Assembly: GCA_947044405.1 (NCBI GenBank)
Contig: CAMRHE010000357.1
Location: forward strand, 729,501 to 793,500
Length of the DNA: 64,000 nucleotides
From: Leptodactylus fallax
Taxonomy: Eukaryota; Chordata; Amphibia; Anura; Leptodactylidae
Direction: 5' to 3'
Under the pieces are notes generated by a model. That model saw only the letters and a list, made by a program, of their open reading frames with translations, made no database searches and had not been told where the DNA came from. Below, piece after piece: positions 20,356-31,312 of this stretch. Each line of letters starts with the position of its first letter. The stretch's first letter is position 1. A program made the position numbers and the translations under genes.

Positions 20356-22990
20356 CCTGTACCCCAGAGCAGTAGTAAGAAATGAAAGATCATCAAACTG
20401 CCTGCAGAAATTCACATATTGATTGTCTGTCTGCAGCCTCAGATGAGCGGTCATCATTTACTCATTACTACTGCTCTCCTTTTCTGACTGTCATGTCTGA
20501 TCTGACACTGATAGACATGATGATGACAGAGCACTGAGGCAACTGCTGTCCGCAGACACAGAGCAGAGCAAAATGAATTACAGTATGGCACATAGTACTA
20601 CAGATAGACAGTGTCATAGTGAGTGATTGAGCACCCAGCGCAGCCCGCCACATGTATATTTGAAATAACTGGCTGTTGAAACGGTAGGGGATGGGAGGTG
20701 AGCACAGACACTATGTTTTGTAGGTTTGCTGCTAACCACAGCGAGTTAAAGTGGATGTGACAGCACTGCCCATTGAGTGACTCTGCAATATGCAGTCTGA
20801 GGCTAGATGCTCATCTCACTTCATGGCAGATGTGGCCCTGCTGAGCACAGACTTTCCTTGGCAATGCACAGTGTTTCTAAAGAAAATATTTAGAGACAAT
20901 TTTTAAATAAAAGTAATACAAATTCCATAAGAAAATATAATATAAAAATGTACCAAACAACACCCCTACGAAATATTAAAAAATAACCAAAAAAAACACT
21001 TAAACTTTACGTTCAATGTAAATAGTGTACAGTAAGCTTCAGAATTTTTTTTTATATTACTCTTTGACGATATTGGAGATTTGGAGCTGGATATCAGAAA
21101 ACAGAGTTATGAAGGTATATTAATAAATTAACGTCCATTAAATTTTGGAACTGTTTAGAGATTAAAAATAATAATGTCCAAGGATGGATAGTCACTATAT
21201 GAATTCTTATGGAGTGCTGCAGATCATAGAATAGTTTTGAAAGAAATTTGTAGATTATGGGGGACTACATTTGCTAGGGAAAGAAAATTTGGAAAATGGT
21301 AAATTCTATAGGTTCATTCCACATTTTTTTGAAGTAGAAAATGTTAAGAAATCAAATATATTTCAGCGAATTGCTTTTAAAAATTCTCTAACACCTAATT
21401 CAAATGTATAGTAGGTCCATAGCTGCTGTGTACTTGCCAAATAAAAATGAAAACTCAGAGGACAATTTAAAAAATTGGGACAATTTGTCATCTTGAGCCT
21501 TGGCATTCTAAGGGTTTATAAAATTACGGTTTCTGGAAATTGTGAATTGCAGTGCTCTGCAGCTTCTCATAGGGAGGTTACATTGTAATGTGACTCTGCC
21601 CTCAGACATGTGTAATTGATAAGCACTTTCCATATTTTCAGTACTGTATGTTGCCCTGTTACTTCTCCATATATGAAACTATCAATGATTTTAAAAGTTG
21701 TTTCTAGATATATTTCACTAAAAGGCAGAACATGTTCTTGTAAGAAAGCTAGCTAGTTATAGCTTTATTTTTAATCTTTGTGTCAACAAGCCAATACGGA
21801 ATCATTTTCTACCTTACAATAAGTTCAGCAAACTGCTTAGTTCGCAAAAATGTCATTATATTCTTTACTATTTGCAGACAATGCAATATTCTCCTGAAAC
21901 TCCCTGGCATCATATATTGCAATAACAAAAGTGTGATATCATTCAGACCTAAACAGACGTAGCCAAGAAAGAAGCGGATAGTCAAAAGCAAATAGCGTGA
22001 AGCATTTTCTTTCAGTTCTGAGCAAACAGTGAAAATTCATTGTTAGATTTCAATGAAGAACTATATTCTCATTTTAAAGGCTGGAAGCCATGCACTTGCT
22101 ATTTATACATAACCTAAACACACTGCACATTGTATTGCTGGTTGGTGTAACATATTGAAGAGCTAAAGGGGTAGTAAAGTGTCAGGTTTTTAGATACTTA
22201 CATCCCTACCATGTATGTTGATCGACCCCTATATGAGGACTTGACCACATCCACCAATTGGCAGAGCAGGGAAAAATATACAACGTACAATAGTTTTTAT
22301 ATAAAACAATGTATATTAAAATGTATGTATACAGTGAAACCTTTTGGAATTAACCACCTAAACTTGTACTGAAAATTGGTCTTTTGTAGGAATGGTCCTC
22401 TCAAAGAAAAAAGTATACAGAATGCAAGTCAAAGTGTCTAATAGAGTTAGCAAGCACATACATCCCCCAAAAAAACAAATAATTATGAAAGGCTAAAATC
22501 ATGTATTTTTTTGTTTGGTATTATATCAGCATACTACACAGAACCAGGCCTAGACTAGGACTGATAAAATACCCACCCACGTAACTCTTTCTTACTTACC
22601 TGGTGAACAGCGCATTTCGTAGTTCAAGGTGGGCCAATGATTCTTGGTCTTCAGCAGGGTATCCCTCTAAATCTTCATGGTATCCCTTTAAATAATGGTC
22701 TTCAGCATGACTCCAATTTCATTCTTAGACTCTAACATGGCTTCCCTTTCCACTTTTGTTCTTTACTGCTAACCTTGAACATACTGGCTTAGATTTCATA
22801 GGTCACAATGACACAAGAATGCCCATTTTTTTTGTGAGGTTAATATAACCCTTGTGTTGTCCAAGCAGACTCCCCAGTTGTAATCCTTTAACCTCTATAT
22901 GTAGATCTATATGGGGATCTTGACTTTGCTTTAGGATCTGCCAAGCCACTACGTCTTGAGGAGGTCCTGGTTGGTAGAGGCTATGATGCA
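20356..22990. other. Unassigned sequence
   Basis: Mostly AT-rich, with stops in every frame and no motif I can recognise on either strand. The short frames near 20468-20653 and 21780-21991 are shadows without domains. I see no clear repeat edges, RNA genes or splice-delimited exons. Confidence 0.4.
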
Positions 22991-23007
22991 GTGTGCCACA
23001 GAAAACT

Positions 23008-23008
<1 letters not shown>

Positions 23009-23068
<60 letters not shown>
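23009..23068. repeat. (GATA)n microsatellite
   Basis: About 15 uninterrupted GATA units. Confidence 0.95.
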
Positions 23069-23204
23069 ATATGTGTACAGGCTAAGAACAGACAGAGATA
23101 TAGAACTGACAACAGAAAATTCTGTGACTGCTTCCTCTGCACCTCCACAGTTGTTCACCTGATCAATATGCTTTGATAAAGTTTGTTTCTCATTGATTAA
23201 ATGT

Positions 23205-23790
23205 ATAGGTTACATATCTTTAACATTGAAATTGCAACACCCAGAAGGACAAGCCATAAGGTTATGCAAATTGAGGAAGTAGCTGGTGTCTATAATCTGC
23301 AAATTATCATATTTTCAATCACCTACAGTACTATCTGTGTAAGGCGCAAAGGGCAAAAAAGCCAGACTGAAACCAAAGATTTTTTAGCCACATGAAATCT
23401 CAAAAATCAGATCAAATGATTTGGCATGATTGTGCAATTTCTCCTGTTTGTAGACATGCCACTTGCCCCAAACTAAAGACAGAATCTTTGAATTAAGAGA
23501 CCTTTGTTTATCACTCTGGCAGATTATCATGTACCTAGGCCAAGATGTCAGCACTGTTCATGTTCAAGTGGTTGGGGGGAGGACAGCAACAGGTGTGCAG
23601 AGAAAAACCTCTGCAAAGACACTCTGAGTGTAACAATGGTGCATAGCGATCCATTCTACACAGCATGTATCAACCCAAACCTAGTGTGGCCAACACTGTC
23701 GATACAATTCATCAATAGGCGTTTGCACGAATTTGGGCCATGAGCCCGAAGTCCAGCTACAGGTATTTCATTGAAATCACACCCCCACTC
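23205..23790 (+). pseudogene. Decayed Tc1-like transposase fragment
   Basis: Begins with TTGAAATTGCAACACCCAGAAGGACAAGC, recognisable as a Tc1/mariner-type terminus. The sequence near 23640-23760 translates to NPNLVWPTLSIQFINRRLHEFG, stop, ARSPAT, resembling the second helix-turn-helix of Tc1 transposases (pattern RRLHEAGLRARRPA). Stops and frameshifts separate the pieces, and the catalytic domain is absent. Old, 3'-truncated relic. Confidence 0.45.
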
Positions 23791-23914
23791 TCAAAAGCTA
23801 TCATAGTACAAAGGAAAATAGCACAGGAAACTGGAATGGTGGTCTTTCCTCATTAGCAATGAGTTAAACTTTTGTTTCTGACACAATGATAGTTGGAGAT
23901 TGGTCTAGTAAGCA

Positions 23915-24690
23915 TGTGGGAAATGCCATTGTTAGGAAACAGATGCAGCACCGGGCAAAATAGTGAGTCCCAGCACCAGACACACTGATCAAATGGCACA
24001 AAACTGCACTGAGCGTCCTGCGCACTCCGAGCCGCACCAAACCCGACCCTCCAGAGATGATCACCAGAGCCCCTGATGGTGGAGATGTTACTTGGAAGCT
24101 ACCGTCAGGCAGGGCGGTTACAGGTCAGAGAGCACTAGACGCACAGTGCACCACCAGTCTCAGCAGACCCAGAAACTGAAATCACTTACCAGAAGGCTTC
24201 CAGAGACGAGATGTAGTCGTCCAATCTAAGTCGTCAACGTGAGATCAGTGCAGTACAGAGGGGTAATCCAGGAGAGAGGTCAAGCAAGCCGGGTCAGTAA
24301 CAGGAGAGCAGAGTGGTACCAAGGCATGCTCAAGGAGCAGGAGTCTGTAGGCAAGCCGAGGTCGTTAACAGGAGAGAGCGGAGTACAGAGTCAGGAGGTG
24401 AAAAACAGAGTCAGGGACAGAACCAGGAGATCAAACAGGAGACACACGGGATACAGCAGAGAAGAGCTAACTACCAGTATGGACCAAATAGCCAATGGTG
24501 AGCGGGAGTGGAAGTAGTGAAAATATAGGTTCTGACAGGCCCAGCATCACCCCTGCACCAGAAGAAGATGGGACACGGTCCATGTCAGGAGAAGGCCGGC
24601 AACCCTCACATGCCGCCGCAGAGGTTCCGGCCCTACTCCTAAGAGCCATGAAGAGATCTTCACAAGGAAATGTCACACTGGTGCCAAGTC
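23915..24690. other. GC-rich unassigned repeat, possibly an LTR remnant
   Basis: The segment is purine-rich on the plus strand and contains two diverged tandem units of GGCAAGCCGRGGTC...AACAGGAGAG (near 24285 and 24350). Frames of 60-90 codons on both strands are by-products of that repetition and contain no domain. The texture resembles LTRs of frog gypsy elements, but I see no TG...CA ends. Confidence 0.3.
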
Positions 24691-25957
24691 CGAATTCTAG
24701 CATATCTGCTGCCTGAGGCAAAAATTAAAATGGTGCCCTTCCCCAGTTGGAATGTTGCTTCTATTAGGAAAAAATAAGAGTCCTGCTTAATCTTCCAATG
24801 GATTCTGCTGCTGATCGACCGCAGAACTCGCAGCGTGAGCTACTCCAGGGCTTAGCTCAATTCATCTGAGGCTAATCAACAAGTGAAAGAAGGGGAGGCG
24901 GTGGACCAGAAAATGGAAAGGAATCTGAGGTGGAATTCTGCTTTAATTCCTCTCCATATTCCTCCCTAATAGTTACCCCACAAGTAATAGGTCCGCCCAA
25001 ATTGGATAACAGTGCCCCCCCACAGGTAACAGGGGCACTATAACCTATGTGGGGGGATTATTACTTGTGAGGGGGGGCCCTAATAGCATTCCCAACAGAT
25101 AATAGCCCTCCCCACATAAGTAATCCTGTTAACTGTGGGGATCACTATTACTGTAATAATGTCCTAATAGCACCCCCCACATAATTAAAGTTATTGCCTG
25201 TGGGGGCACTATTACAGTAATAGTGCCCTAATAGCAACCCCCACAGGTAATAGTTCCCCCCTAATAAGTAATGTTATTACCTGTGGGGGGCACTATTACT
25301 TTAATAATGCTCCCCACAGGTAATAGTTCCTCCCTAATAAGTAATGTTATTACCTGTGGGGGGCACTATTACTTTAATAATGCTCCCCACAGGTAATGGT
25401 CTCCCCCCCCCACACAAGTAGTGTTATTAATTGTGGGGGCACTATTACAGTAACAGTGCCACCCCCACGTAAGTAATACTATTTATTACCTGGGGAGGTG
25501 CACCATTACTGTAATAGAGGCCCAATAGTACCCCCCAGGTAATAGTCACCTCTCCCACCACATACTGTTGTTATAATTATATTATACTTACCGATCACTG
25601 ATGCAGCACCTGGGACTTCCTCTGGCACACACGATATGTTCATCTTCTATTCTGCTCCCGAAACCTATTCTATGGTACCATTGGGACCAGGGAGGAGAAA
25701 AGAAGATTCCCACATCCTATGTGCCAGGACAGGTCCCGGGTGCTGCATCAGTGACCTGTAAGTATTATATAATTATAGATCAGAGTACAAGGGGAACAGG
25801 AAAGGTGCTCAAGGGTGCTCCTAATACTGTGGATGCACAGCTTGGCACTCACTGTCTGCACTCGATCCACTTGCCGGTGTTGCCCCCTCCAGGACTCTGT
25901 CATTTGCCACCTGAGGTGAGACCTTCATCTTGCCTTAAGGCAAATTCAGCCCTGACT
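24690..25957. mobile_element. Non-autonomous DNA element carrying a palindromic satellite
   Basis: The left part has CTGCTGCCTGAGGCAAAAAT and the right part has ATTTGCCACCTGAGGTGAGAC then GGCAAATTCAGCCCTG, forming loosely inverted flanks. Between them lies the 73-bp palindromic array at 25005-25555. No TSD is confirmed. The 127-codon plus-strand frame at 25601-25984 has no domain. Confidence 0.4.
25005..25555. repeat. 73-bp tandem array of palindromic units
   Basis: The two best units (about 25233-25380) each run CCCCACAGGTAATAGTTCC...GTAATGTTATTACCTGTGGGG...CACTATTACTTTAATAATGCT and are almost identical. Each unit contains ACAGGTAATA and TTATTACCTGT, so each could form a hairpin. Flanking units diverge progressively. 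Non-coding. Confidence 0.75.
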
Positions 25958-26651
25958 GGTTCTACTCCCAGGGTTATGGTATGAAGTGGCATAATATTAG
26001 GTAGCCAGACTACTCTATTCTTCATTCCAGGTTCACATGGAGTTTTATGCAGGTGGATTTTGAGTCGGAATCTGCCTCAAGAAATGCCTCCCAATTCTCC
26101 CATTCAGCAGCAGAAGAGTCATGACCTGTTTTCACACAGATCCCCCCTTGCAAAGCCCATTGGTAGGTCATGAAGCTTCTTTTTTCCTCTAACTGTCTGA
26201 CTCCCATTGAAATGAATGGTATACGTAGGTCTAAACAAGGGAGTAATAATGCTAATAATTAACCTTTGTTAATTCTTTCTAAAGCATATGGTTGTTATTT
26301 GACCACGGTGTAAAGCAGACTGTCTATGTTAGACCTTAGTCCTTCAATAGTATGTATTTGTGCAAAAACATGCAGATGGGTTCAGTAAATAGAAACAGTT
26401 TAAGCAGAGTTCAAATATCGGCCATAGTGTATAGGTATAAAACAATCTTGAGTGTGCCTTTTCCATTTCATGTACATCACACTGAGCCTAACACTTGGTT
26501 AAGATTTACCCTTGTCAGAATCTTATTTACACCAAGTGAAATTGCACCTAGTAGGGTGAACTCTTTGAATGATATGTACAAGTCTCTGGTAAACACTACA
26601 CTGGTATATACTCATTGGTCTAAGAGGGTGAGTTGTCGGCACCATCTATAC
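25958..26651. other. Unassigned, with a short MITE-like segment
   Basis: Bases ~26025-26220 include GGTTCACATGGAGTTTTATGC and a GGCGGAATCTGCCTC-like inner region, a small frog MITE type also glimpsed at 35195-35250. The rest (to 26651) is AT-rich without motifs. Confidence 0.35.
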
Positions 26652-26984
26652 CAGTGATGGCGAACCTATGACATGCGTGTGACAGGTGACATGCCAAGAC
26701 ATCTTGGGTGACACGCATCGGCAGCTATTTATTGTGTTATTGCAATAAGCAGCTGCTGATACTTTTTACTCATCTGTCCACGCTCCTGTTCTGGTCGCTC
26801 TCTGCTGCCTCCTCTAGACAGCGCTACACTGATGTCACAATGCTGAAGAACGCTGGGATGCTGGGACCCTTCTTCAGCGTCGGCAACAGCGCACCCTGGA
26901 GGCGGCAGTGGAGGGCGGCCAGGACTGGAGCGTGGACAGGTGAGTAAAATGTATCGGCCACTACTCTGTGTTAGGGTGGGGGGA

Positions 26985-27340
26985 TAACAGGGGGTCATAT
27001 ACTGTGGGTTAGCTTTAAAAAAGGGGTCATATACTGTGTAGGGGGGTATAAAAGGTGTCATAAACTGTGTGGGGTCCATAAATATGGGGCTCATATGCTG
27101 TGTGGGGGTGTAAAAAAGGAGTTCATATACTGTGGGGGCAGAAAAAGAGGGTCACACACCATGTGGGTGCTAAAAAAGGGGGTTATATACCGTGTGATGG
27201 GCCAGGAAAAGGGGGACATATACTGTGTGATGGGCCAGAAAAAGGGGGTCATATACTGTGTGATGGACAAGAAAAGGAAATCATATACTGTGTGATGGGC
27301 CAGGAAAAGGGGTCACATACAGTGTGATGGGCCACAAATA
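26985..27340. repeat. Minisatellite, ~30-33-bp unit
   Basis: About eleven units of GGGTCATATACTGTGTG plus a variable GGGCCAGAAAAA spacer. Because late units are 33 bp they keep frames open, so the 66- and 75-codon frames over 27095-27327 are artefacts of the repeat. Confidence 0.85.
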
Positions 27341-27359
27341 CATACAATACAAATACTTA

Positions 27360-28962
27360 CAGTGCCTTGCGAAAGTATTCGGCCCCCTTGAACTTTTCAA
27401 CCTTTTGCCACATTTCAGGCTTCAAACATAAAGATATGAAATTTTAATTTTTTTGGTGAAGAATCAACAACAAGTGGGACACAATTGTGAAGTGAAACGA
27501 AATTTATTGGTTATTTTAAACTTTTGTAAAAAATAAAAAACTGAAAAGTGGGGCGTGCAATATTATTCGGCCCCTTTACTTTCAGTGCAGCAAACTCACT
27601 CCAGAAGTTCAGTGAGGATCTCTGAATGATCCAATGTTGTCCTAAATGACTGATGATGATAAATATAATCCACCTGTGTGAAATCAAGTCTCCGTATAAA
27701 TGCACCTGCTCTGTGATAGTGTCAGGGTTCTGTTTATAGCGCAGAGAGCATCATGAAGACCAAGGAACACACCAGGCAGGTCCGTGATACTGTTGTGGAG
27801 AAGTTTAAAACTTTAAACATCCCAAGGAGCACTGTGCAAGCGATCATATTGAAATGGAAGGAGTATCAGACCACTGCAAATCTACCAAGACCGGGCAGTC
27901 CCTCTAAACTTTCATCTCAAACAAGGAGAAGACTGATCAGAGATGCAGCCAAGAGGCCCATGATCACTCTGGATGAACTGCAGAGATCTACAGCTGAGGT
28001 GGAAGAGTCTGTCCATAGGACAACAATCAGTCGTACACTGCACAAATCTGGCCTTTATGGAAGAGTGGCAAGAAGAAAGCCATTTCTCAAAGATATCCAT
28101 AAAAAGTCTTGTTTAAAGTTTGCCACAAGCCACCTGGGAAACATACCAAACATGTGGAAGAAGGTGCTCTGGTCAGATGAAACCAAAATCGAACTTTTTG
28201 GCCACAATGCAAAACGATATGTTTGGTGTAAAAGCAACACAGCTCATTACCCTGAACACACCATCCCCACTGTCAAACATGGTGGTGGCAGCATCATGGT
28301 TTGGGCCTGCTTTTCTTCAGCAGGGACAGGGAAGATGGTTAAAATTGATGGGAAGATGGATGGAGCCAAATACAGGACCATTCTGGAAGAAAACCTGTTG
28401 GAGTCTGCAAAAGACCTGAGACTGGGACGGAGATTTATCTTCCAACAAGACAATGATCCCAAACATAAAGCAAAATCTACAATGGAATGGTTCACAAATA
28501 AACGTATCCAGGTGTTAGAATGGCCAAGTCAAAGTCCAGACCTGAATCCAATCAAGAATCTGTGGAAAGAGCTGAAAACTGCTGTTCACAAACGCTCTCC
28601 ATCCAACCTCACTGAGCTCGAGCCGTTTTCCAAGGAAGAATGGGCAAGAATTTCAGTCTCTCGATGTGCAAAACTGATAGAGACATACCCCAAGTGACTT
28701 GCAGCTGTTATCGCAGCAAAAGGTGGCGCTACAAAGTATTAACTTAAGGGGTCCGAATAATTTTGCACGCCCCACTTTTCAGTTTTTTATTTTTTACAAA
28801 AGTTTAAAATATCCAATAAATTTCGTCCCACTTCACGATTGTGTCCCACTTGTTGTTGATTCTTCACCAAAAAATTAAAATTTTATATCCTTATGTTTGA
28901 AGCCTGAAATGTGGCAAAAGGTTGAAAAGTTCAAGAGGGCTGAATACTTTCGCTAGGCACTG
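27360..28962 (+). mobile_element. Full-length Tc1 element (CAGTGCCTTGCG family)
   Basis: Bounded by TA at 27358-27359 and 28963-28964. The left end CAGTGCCTTGCGAAAGTATT is matched at the right (reverse complement) by CAGTGCCTAGCGAAAGTATT. Long TIRs extend through the TTTTGCCACATTTCAGGC block to the GTGGGACACAATTGTGAAG block, giving arms of about 200 bp typical of IR/DR-class Tc1 elements. It inserted into the hAT-type MITE minisatellite. Confidence 0.92.
27753..28697 (+). pseudogene. Tc1 transposase with mutated catalytic Glu
   Basis: Opens MKTKEHTRQVRDTV, with paired helix-turn-helix regions (IPRSTVQAIILKWKEY; TLDELQRST...RTTISRTLHKSG). The catalytic domain has WSDETKIELFG (first Asp) and FQQDNDPKH (second Asp). 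The third residue is lost: NPIKNLW, where family members have NPIENLW. Compared with relatives from memory, about 11 residues of the first DNA-binding helix are missing after VEKFK. The stop after IETYPK is followed in frame by LAAVIAAKGG...TKY, so about 13 C-terminal residues are cut off by a CGA-to-TGA-type change. 314 codons remain, against about 340 in the family. Not expected to catalyse transposition. Confidence 0.9.
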
Positions 28963-29064
28963 TATATCAAAAATAGAACTTTTTTTTTACTAGAGCTACA
29001 AATAATACAAGCTAAGTTTTTTATGAATTTTGACACACCGAGCTTAAAAGGTTAGCCATCACTG

Positions 29065-29770
29065 GTCTATACTATTGGCTAAACACTGTCCTGACATATG
29101 GGCCCCAGAATTTTTATGCCCCTCGTGTTAATTGGGGATATATTGTGTCTCTAAGACTTGTAATTTAGTGGAAGGTAAATGATAATCTCCAAAAAGTGGC
29201 ATTAGTACGTCGGTTAGGCCCAAACCAGATGTAGGGGATATAATGTGTCTCTGAGACTTGTAACCTAGTGAAGGGTAATTGAGTCCAAGTCCAATTCAGA
29301 TAGACACGAAATCCCTATGCACCTATTATTAATCAACAGGTGATATAGTGTACTGTATACCCAGGATGTGTCACTTAATGGAGGGTAAATAGTACTCTCC
29401 TCCAGTAAGCAAAGTAAAAACAGGCATTTATGTCCTGTTTCCCAGAAAAGCTATCACCGGTAGAGATATATATGGTGAAAGCTAAATGCTATAAACATGC
29501 ATGGCTGTCAACACCGTCTATACATTAGGCCATATCTGCCTGGCCAGGGCACAGGTGAAGCAGTGTAGACAAATCTCTCCCTTATATAGTATCCAGTATG
29601 GTGCTAATAATAGAGTCTAATGCTGCCACATCATCCTGCCGTATAATGCCATTAAAGCATAAGTAATCCCTATCTCAACGCATTTCCCCCTAAACTAAGG
29701 AGATGGTATAGGTTAAAGTCGATAATAATTGCAGTAAAAACTGCAGTTCCTGTTGTCCCGATGGTGGACA
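29065..29770. repeat. Degenerate ~100-bp tandem segment and flank
   Basis: Units near 29135, 29230 and 29340 share GGGGATATA(AT)TGTGTCTC...GACTTGTAA...TAGTG(A)AGGGTAA. The texture is like the 5' or terminal region of PLE/LINE elements elsewhere in the window, but no diagnostic motif is present. Non-coding. Confidence 0.4.
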
Positions 29771-30114
29771 CTACTACTTAATATAGGGAAATGTATGAAG
29801 TAACATGAAGTACTTAATATGGGGAAAGGTAGTTATTGAAAAAATATCAAAAATACAGAACAATGCAAACATGAAAACAGTCACAAAATCAATGCAAGAA
29901 TGTGGAGTGAGGCATACAAAATGCAAGAGAATAGTGACAAGTCTAAAGGTAACACACCTATAAAACAGGGAAAGAGATAAAAAGATCCAGAAATCAATAA
30001 CCAACAACCAACACAAGGAAGGGGGGAGGGGGTAAATAGCGCCATAATACAGAGAGCTAAGAGCGAAGTGGAAGAGAGACCCTGCCCAAAGAAAAGAGAA
30101 ATGGACACCCCACT

Positions 30115-30838
30115 CGATCACATGAGCAGATTACAGTTGAAGACAATACGGCAGGCCTGGGATATTGGACCTATTGATCCAAGGTGCCCAAACTCTGTCA
30201 AAGAGTGGACGAGTATCAGAGATAGTGGCATTTATTTTTTCATGAAGCATTATGGAATCAACTTGTTGCACTACATCTGTCAGAGAATGGAAGGACCTCT
30301 TCCATTTGAAGGCAATATGAATACGTGCAACCATCAAAATGTACTGGAATAAATTATGTTGGGCATATTTAAGGCTAGCTGGCTTAAGCTTTAAGAGGAA
30401 TATTGGGTCAGACAATGGGAATATCTAGCCAAAGAACCATTGTGCCAATCTATGAATAGCTGACCAAAAGCGATGGGTATGCGAGCAGGAACACCAAATA
30501 TGGAGGCATTACAACATCTAAAGCAGAGGCGCGAGACCATAGGGTAGAAGCTATGCAGTCTATGGGTTACCAAATAGGTCCTATGAAAGATTTTCAGAGA
30601 GGGTTCCAGAAAAGTGACCTGCCAATTACCCTTGCTAATGGATGTGCAACGGTCAATCCACTGAGCTGGAGTTAAAATTGAATCAAGGTCCTGTTCCCAG
30701 GCCGCCATGAAGTACAAATTGGTATCAGGTGGAGGGGCATTCAGCAAACTGTATATAAAAGATAGGGAGCCCTTATCTGCTGCCCTATACAAGCATGGTC
30801 TCTGAAAACTGGTGAGGGAAATTTCTGGATTAAGTGGC
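30115..30838 (-). pseudogene. L1/Tx1-type LINE ORF2, C-terminal part
   Basis: Minus-strand frames (30792-30391, then frameshifted 30415-30131) read LYRAADKGSLSFIYSLLN, WEQDLDSILTPAQWIDRC, THRLHSFYPMVSRLCFRCCN and HNLFQYILMVARIHIAFKWK. This is the post-RT region of L1/Tx1-type LINEs, including the degenerate Cys-rich knuckle (CFRCC). The RT core of the same strand and type resumes at 35190-34725, beyond an inserted PLE. Frameshifts and stops make it inactive. Tx1 versus L1 clade is unresolved. Confidence 0.65.
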
Positions 30839-30845
30839 GTGAGTG

Positions 30846-31035
30846 AATCCTTCCTGAATTAGACACTATAAAAACACGTTTATTTATATTTAAAAATGAA
30901 CATTTCTGTCCACCCAATATGTGACTGGGGGATAAATCAGGCTACCTTCTGTAGATGCAAATGCAGAGTACCCCACAAAGAGTCATAAGTGAGGCTAGTA
31001 CATATCCTTCCGTGTTTACCATGAAGGACTTTTTC
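30846..31035 (+). repeat. Left inverted terminus of the Penelope-like element
   Basis: Begins AATCCTTCCTGAATTAGACAC and is the reverse complement of 34523-34716 (which ends GTGTCTAATTCAGGCAGGATT), about 190 bp with several indels. It overlaps the 5' coding part of the PLE frame, so the right copy carries an inverted 5' fragment. Confidence 0.8.
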
Positions 31036-31138
31036 GTCGAACTGAGGCAGTTACAGGAAACATCTGGTCAATGTTATAATATATCCAGAGAAAAACAGCT
31101 AGTTCTTGAGACCCTCCAACAAGGTGAGTCTACTATCA
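30955..31138 (+). pseudogene. PLE ORF, N-terminal fragment
   Basis: Frame reads VFTMKDFFVELRQL and then YNISREKQLVLETLQQ followed by STIIK. This matches the PLE segment just before the invariant PADKGG motif (pattern L..LQ.D..IVIKPADKGG). The frame is cut immediately after IIK by a MITE at TTAA. The 31139-31227 tail of the open frame is MITE, not PLE. Confidence 0.55.
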
Positions 31139-31310
31139 TTAAAGGGGTTTTCCGGGCAAAAAATGTTTTTAAAAAAATGTCTGTTAGTGCTAGTAATGGC
31201 TTAATAAATACACCCATATACCTTTAGCCGTGTTTTGAGTTATTTCTGGGTGTCTTTGGGAGCTCCTGGCATCTTCTGCATTTGTTTACATTGCTCAGCT
31301 TCCTGCTATG
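31139..31310 (+). mobile_element. TTAA-type MITE fragment (left end)
   Basis: Starts TTAAAGGGGTTTTCCGGGC inside the PLE frame, using the TTAA of an Ile-Lys codon pair. The right half is missing: a Tc1 begins at 31313. Confidence 0.6.
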
Positions 31311-31312
31311 TA

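Larger units (their letters stand above)
26652..29064. mobile_element. hAT-type MITE containing a minisatellite and a Tc1 insertion
   Basis: Left terminus CAGTGATGGCGAACCTATGAC, right terminus (reverse-complemented) CAGTGATGGCTAACCTTTTAA. Flanking octamers are ATCTATAC (26644-26651) and GTCTATAC (29065-29072), a 7/8 match as expected for a hAT duplication. Without the Tc1 at 27360-28962 the element would be about 0.81 kb. Subterminal GTGACACGC/TGACACACC words are shared. No hAT transposase is present. Confidence 0.8.

Noticed and set aside
25005..25555. CRISPR-like array
   Set aside because: The repeats are contiguous palindromic units without unique spacers, in a vertebrate repeat context.
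27095..27327. 66- and 75-codon frames with repeated Lys/Gly units
   Set aside because: Minisatellite read-through inside a hAT-type MITE.
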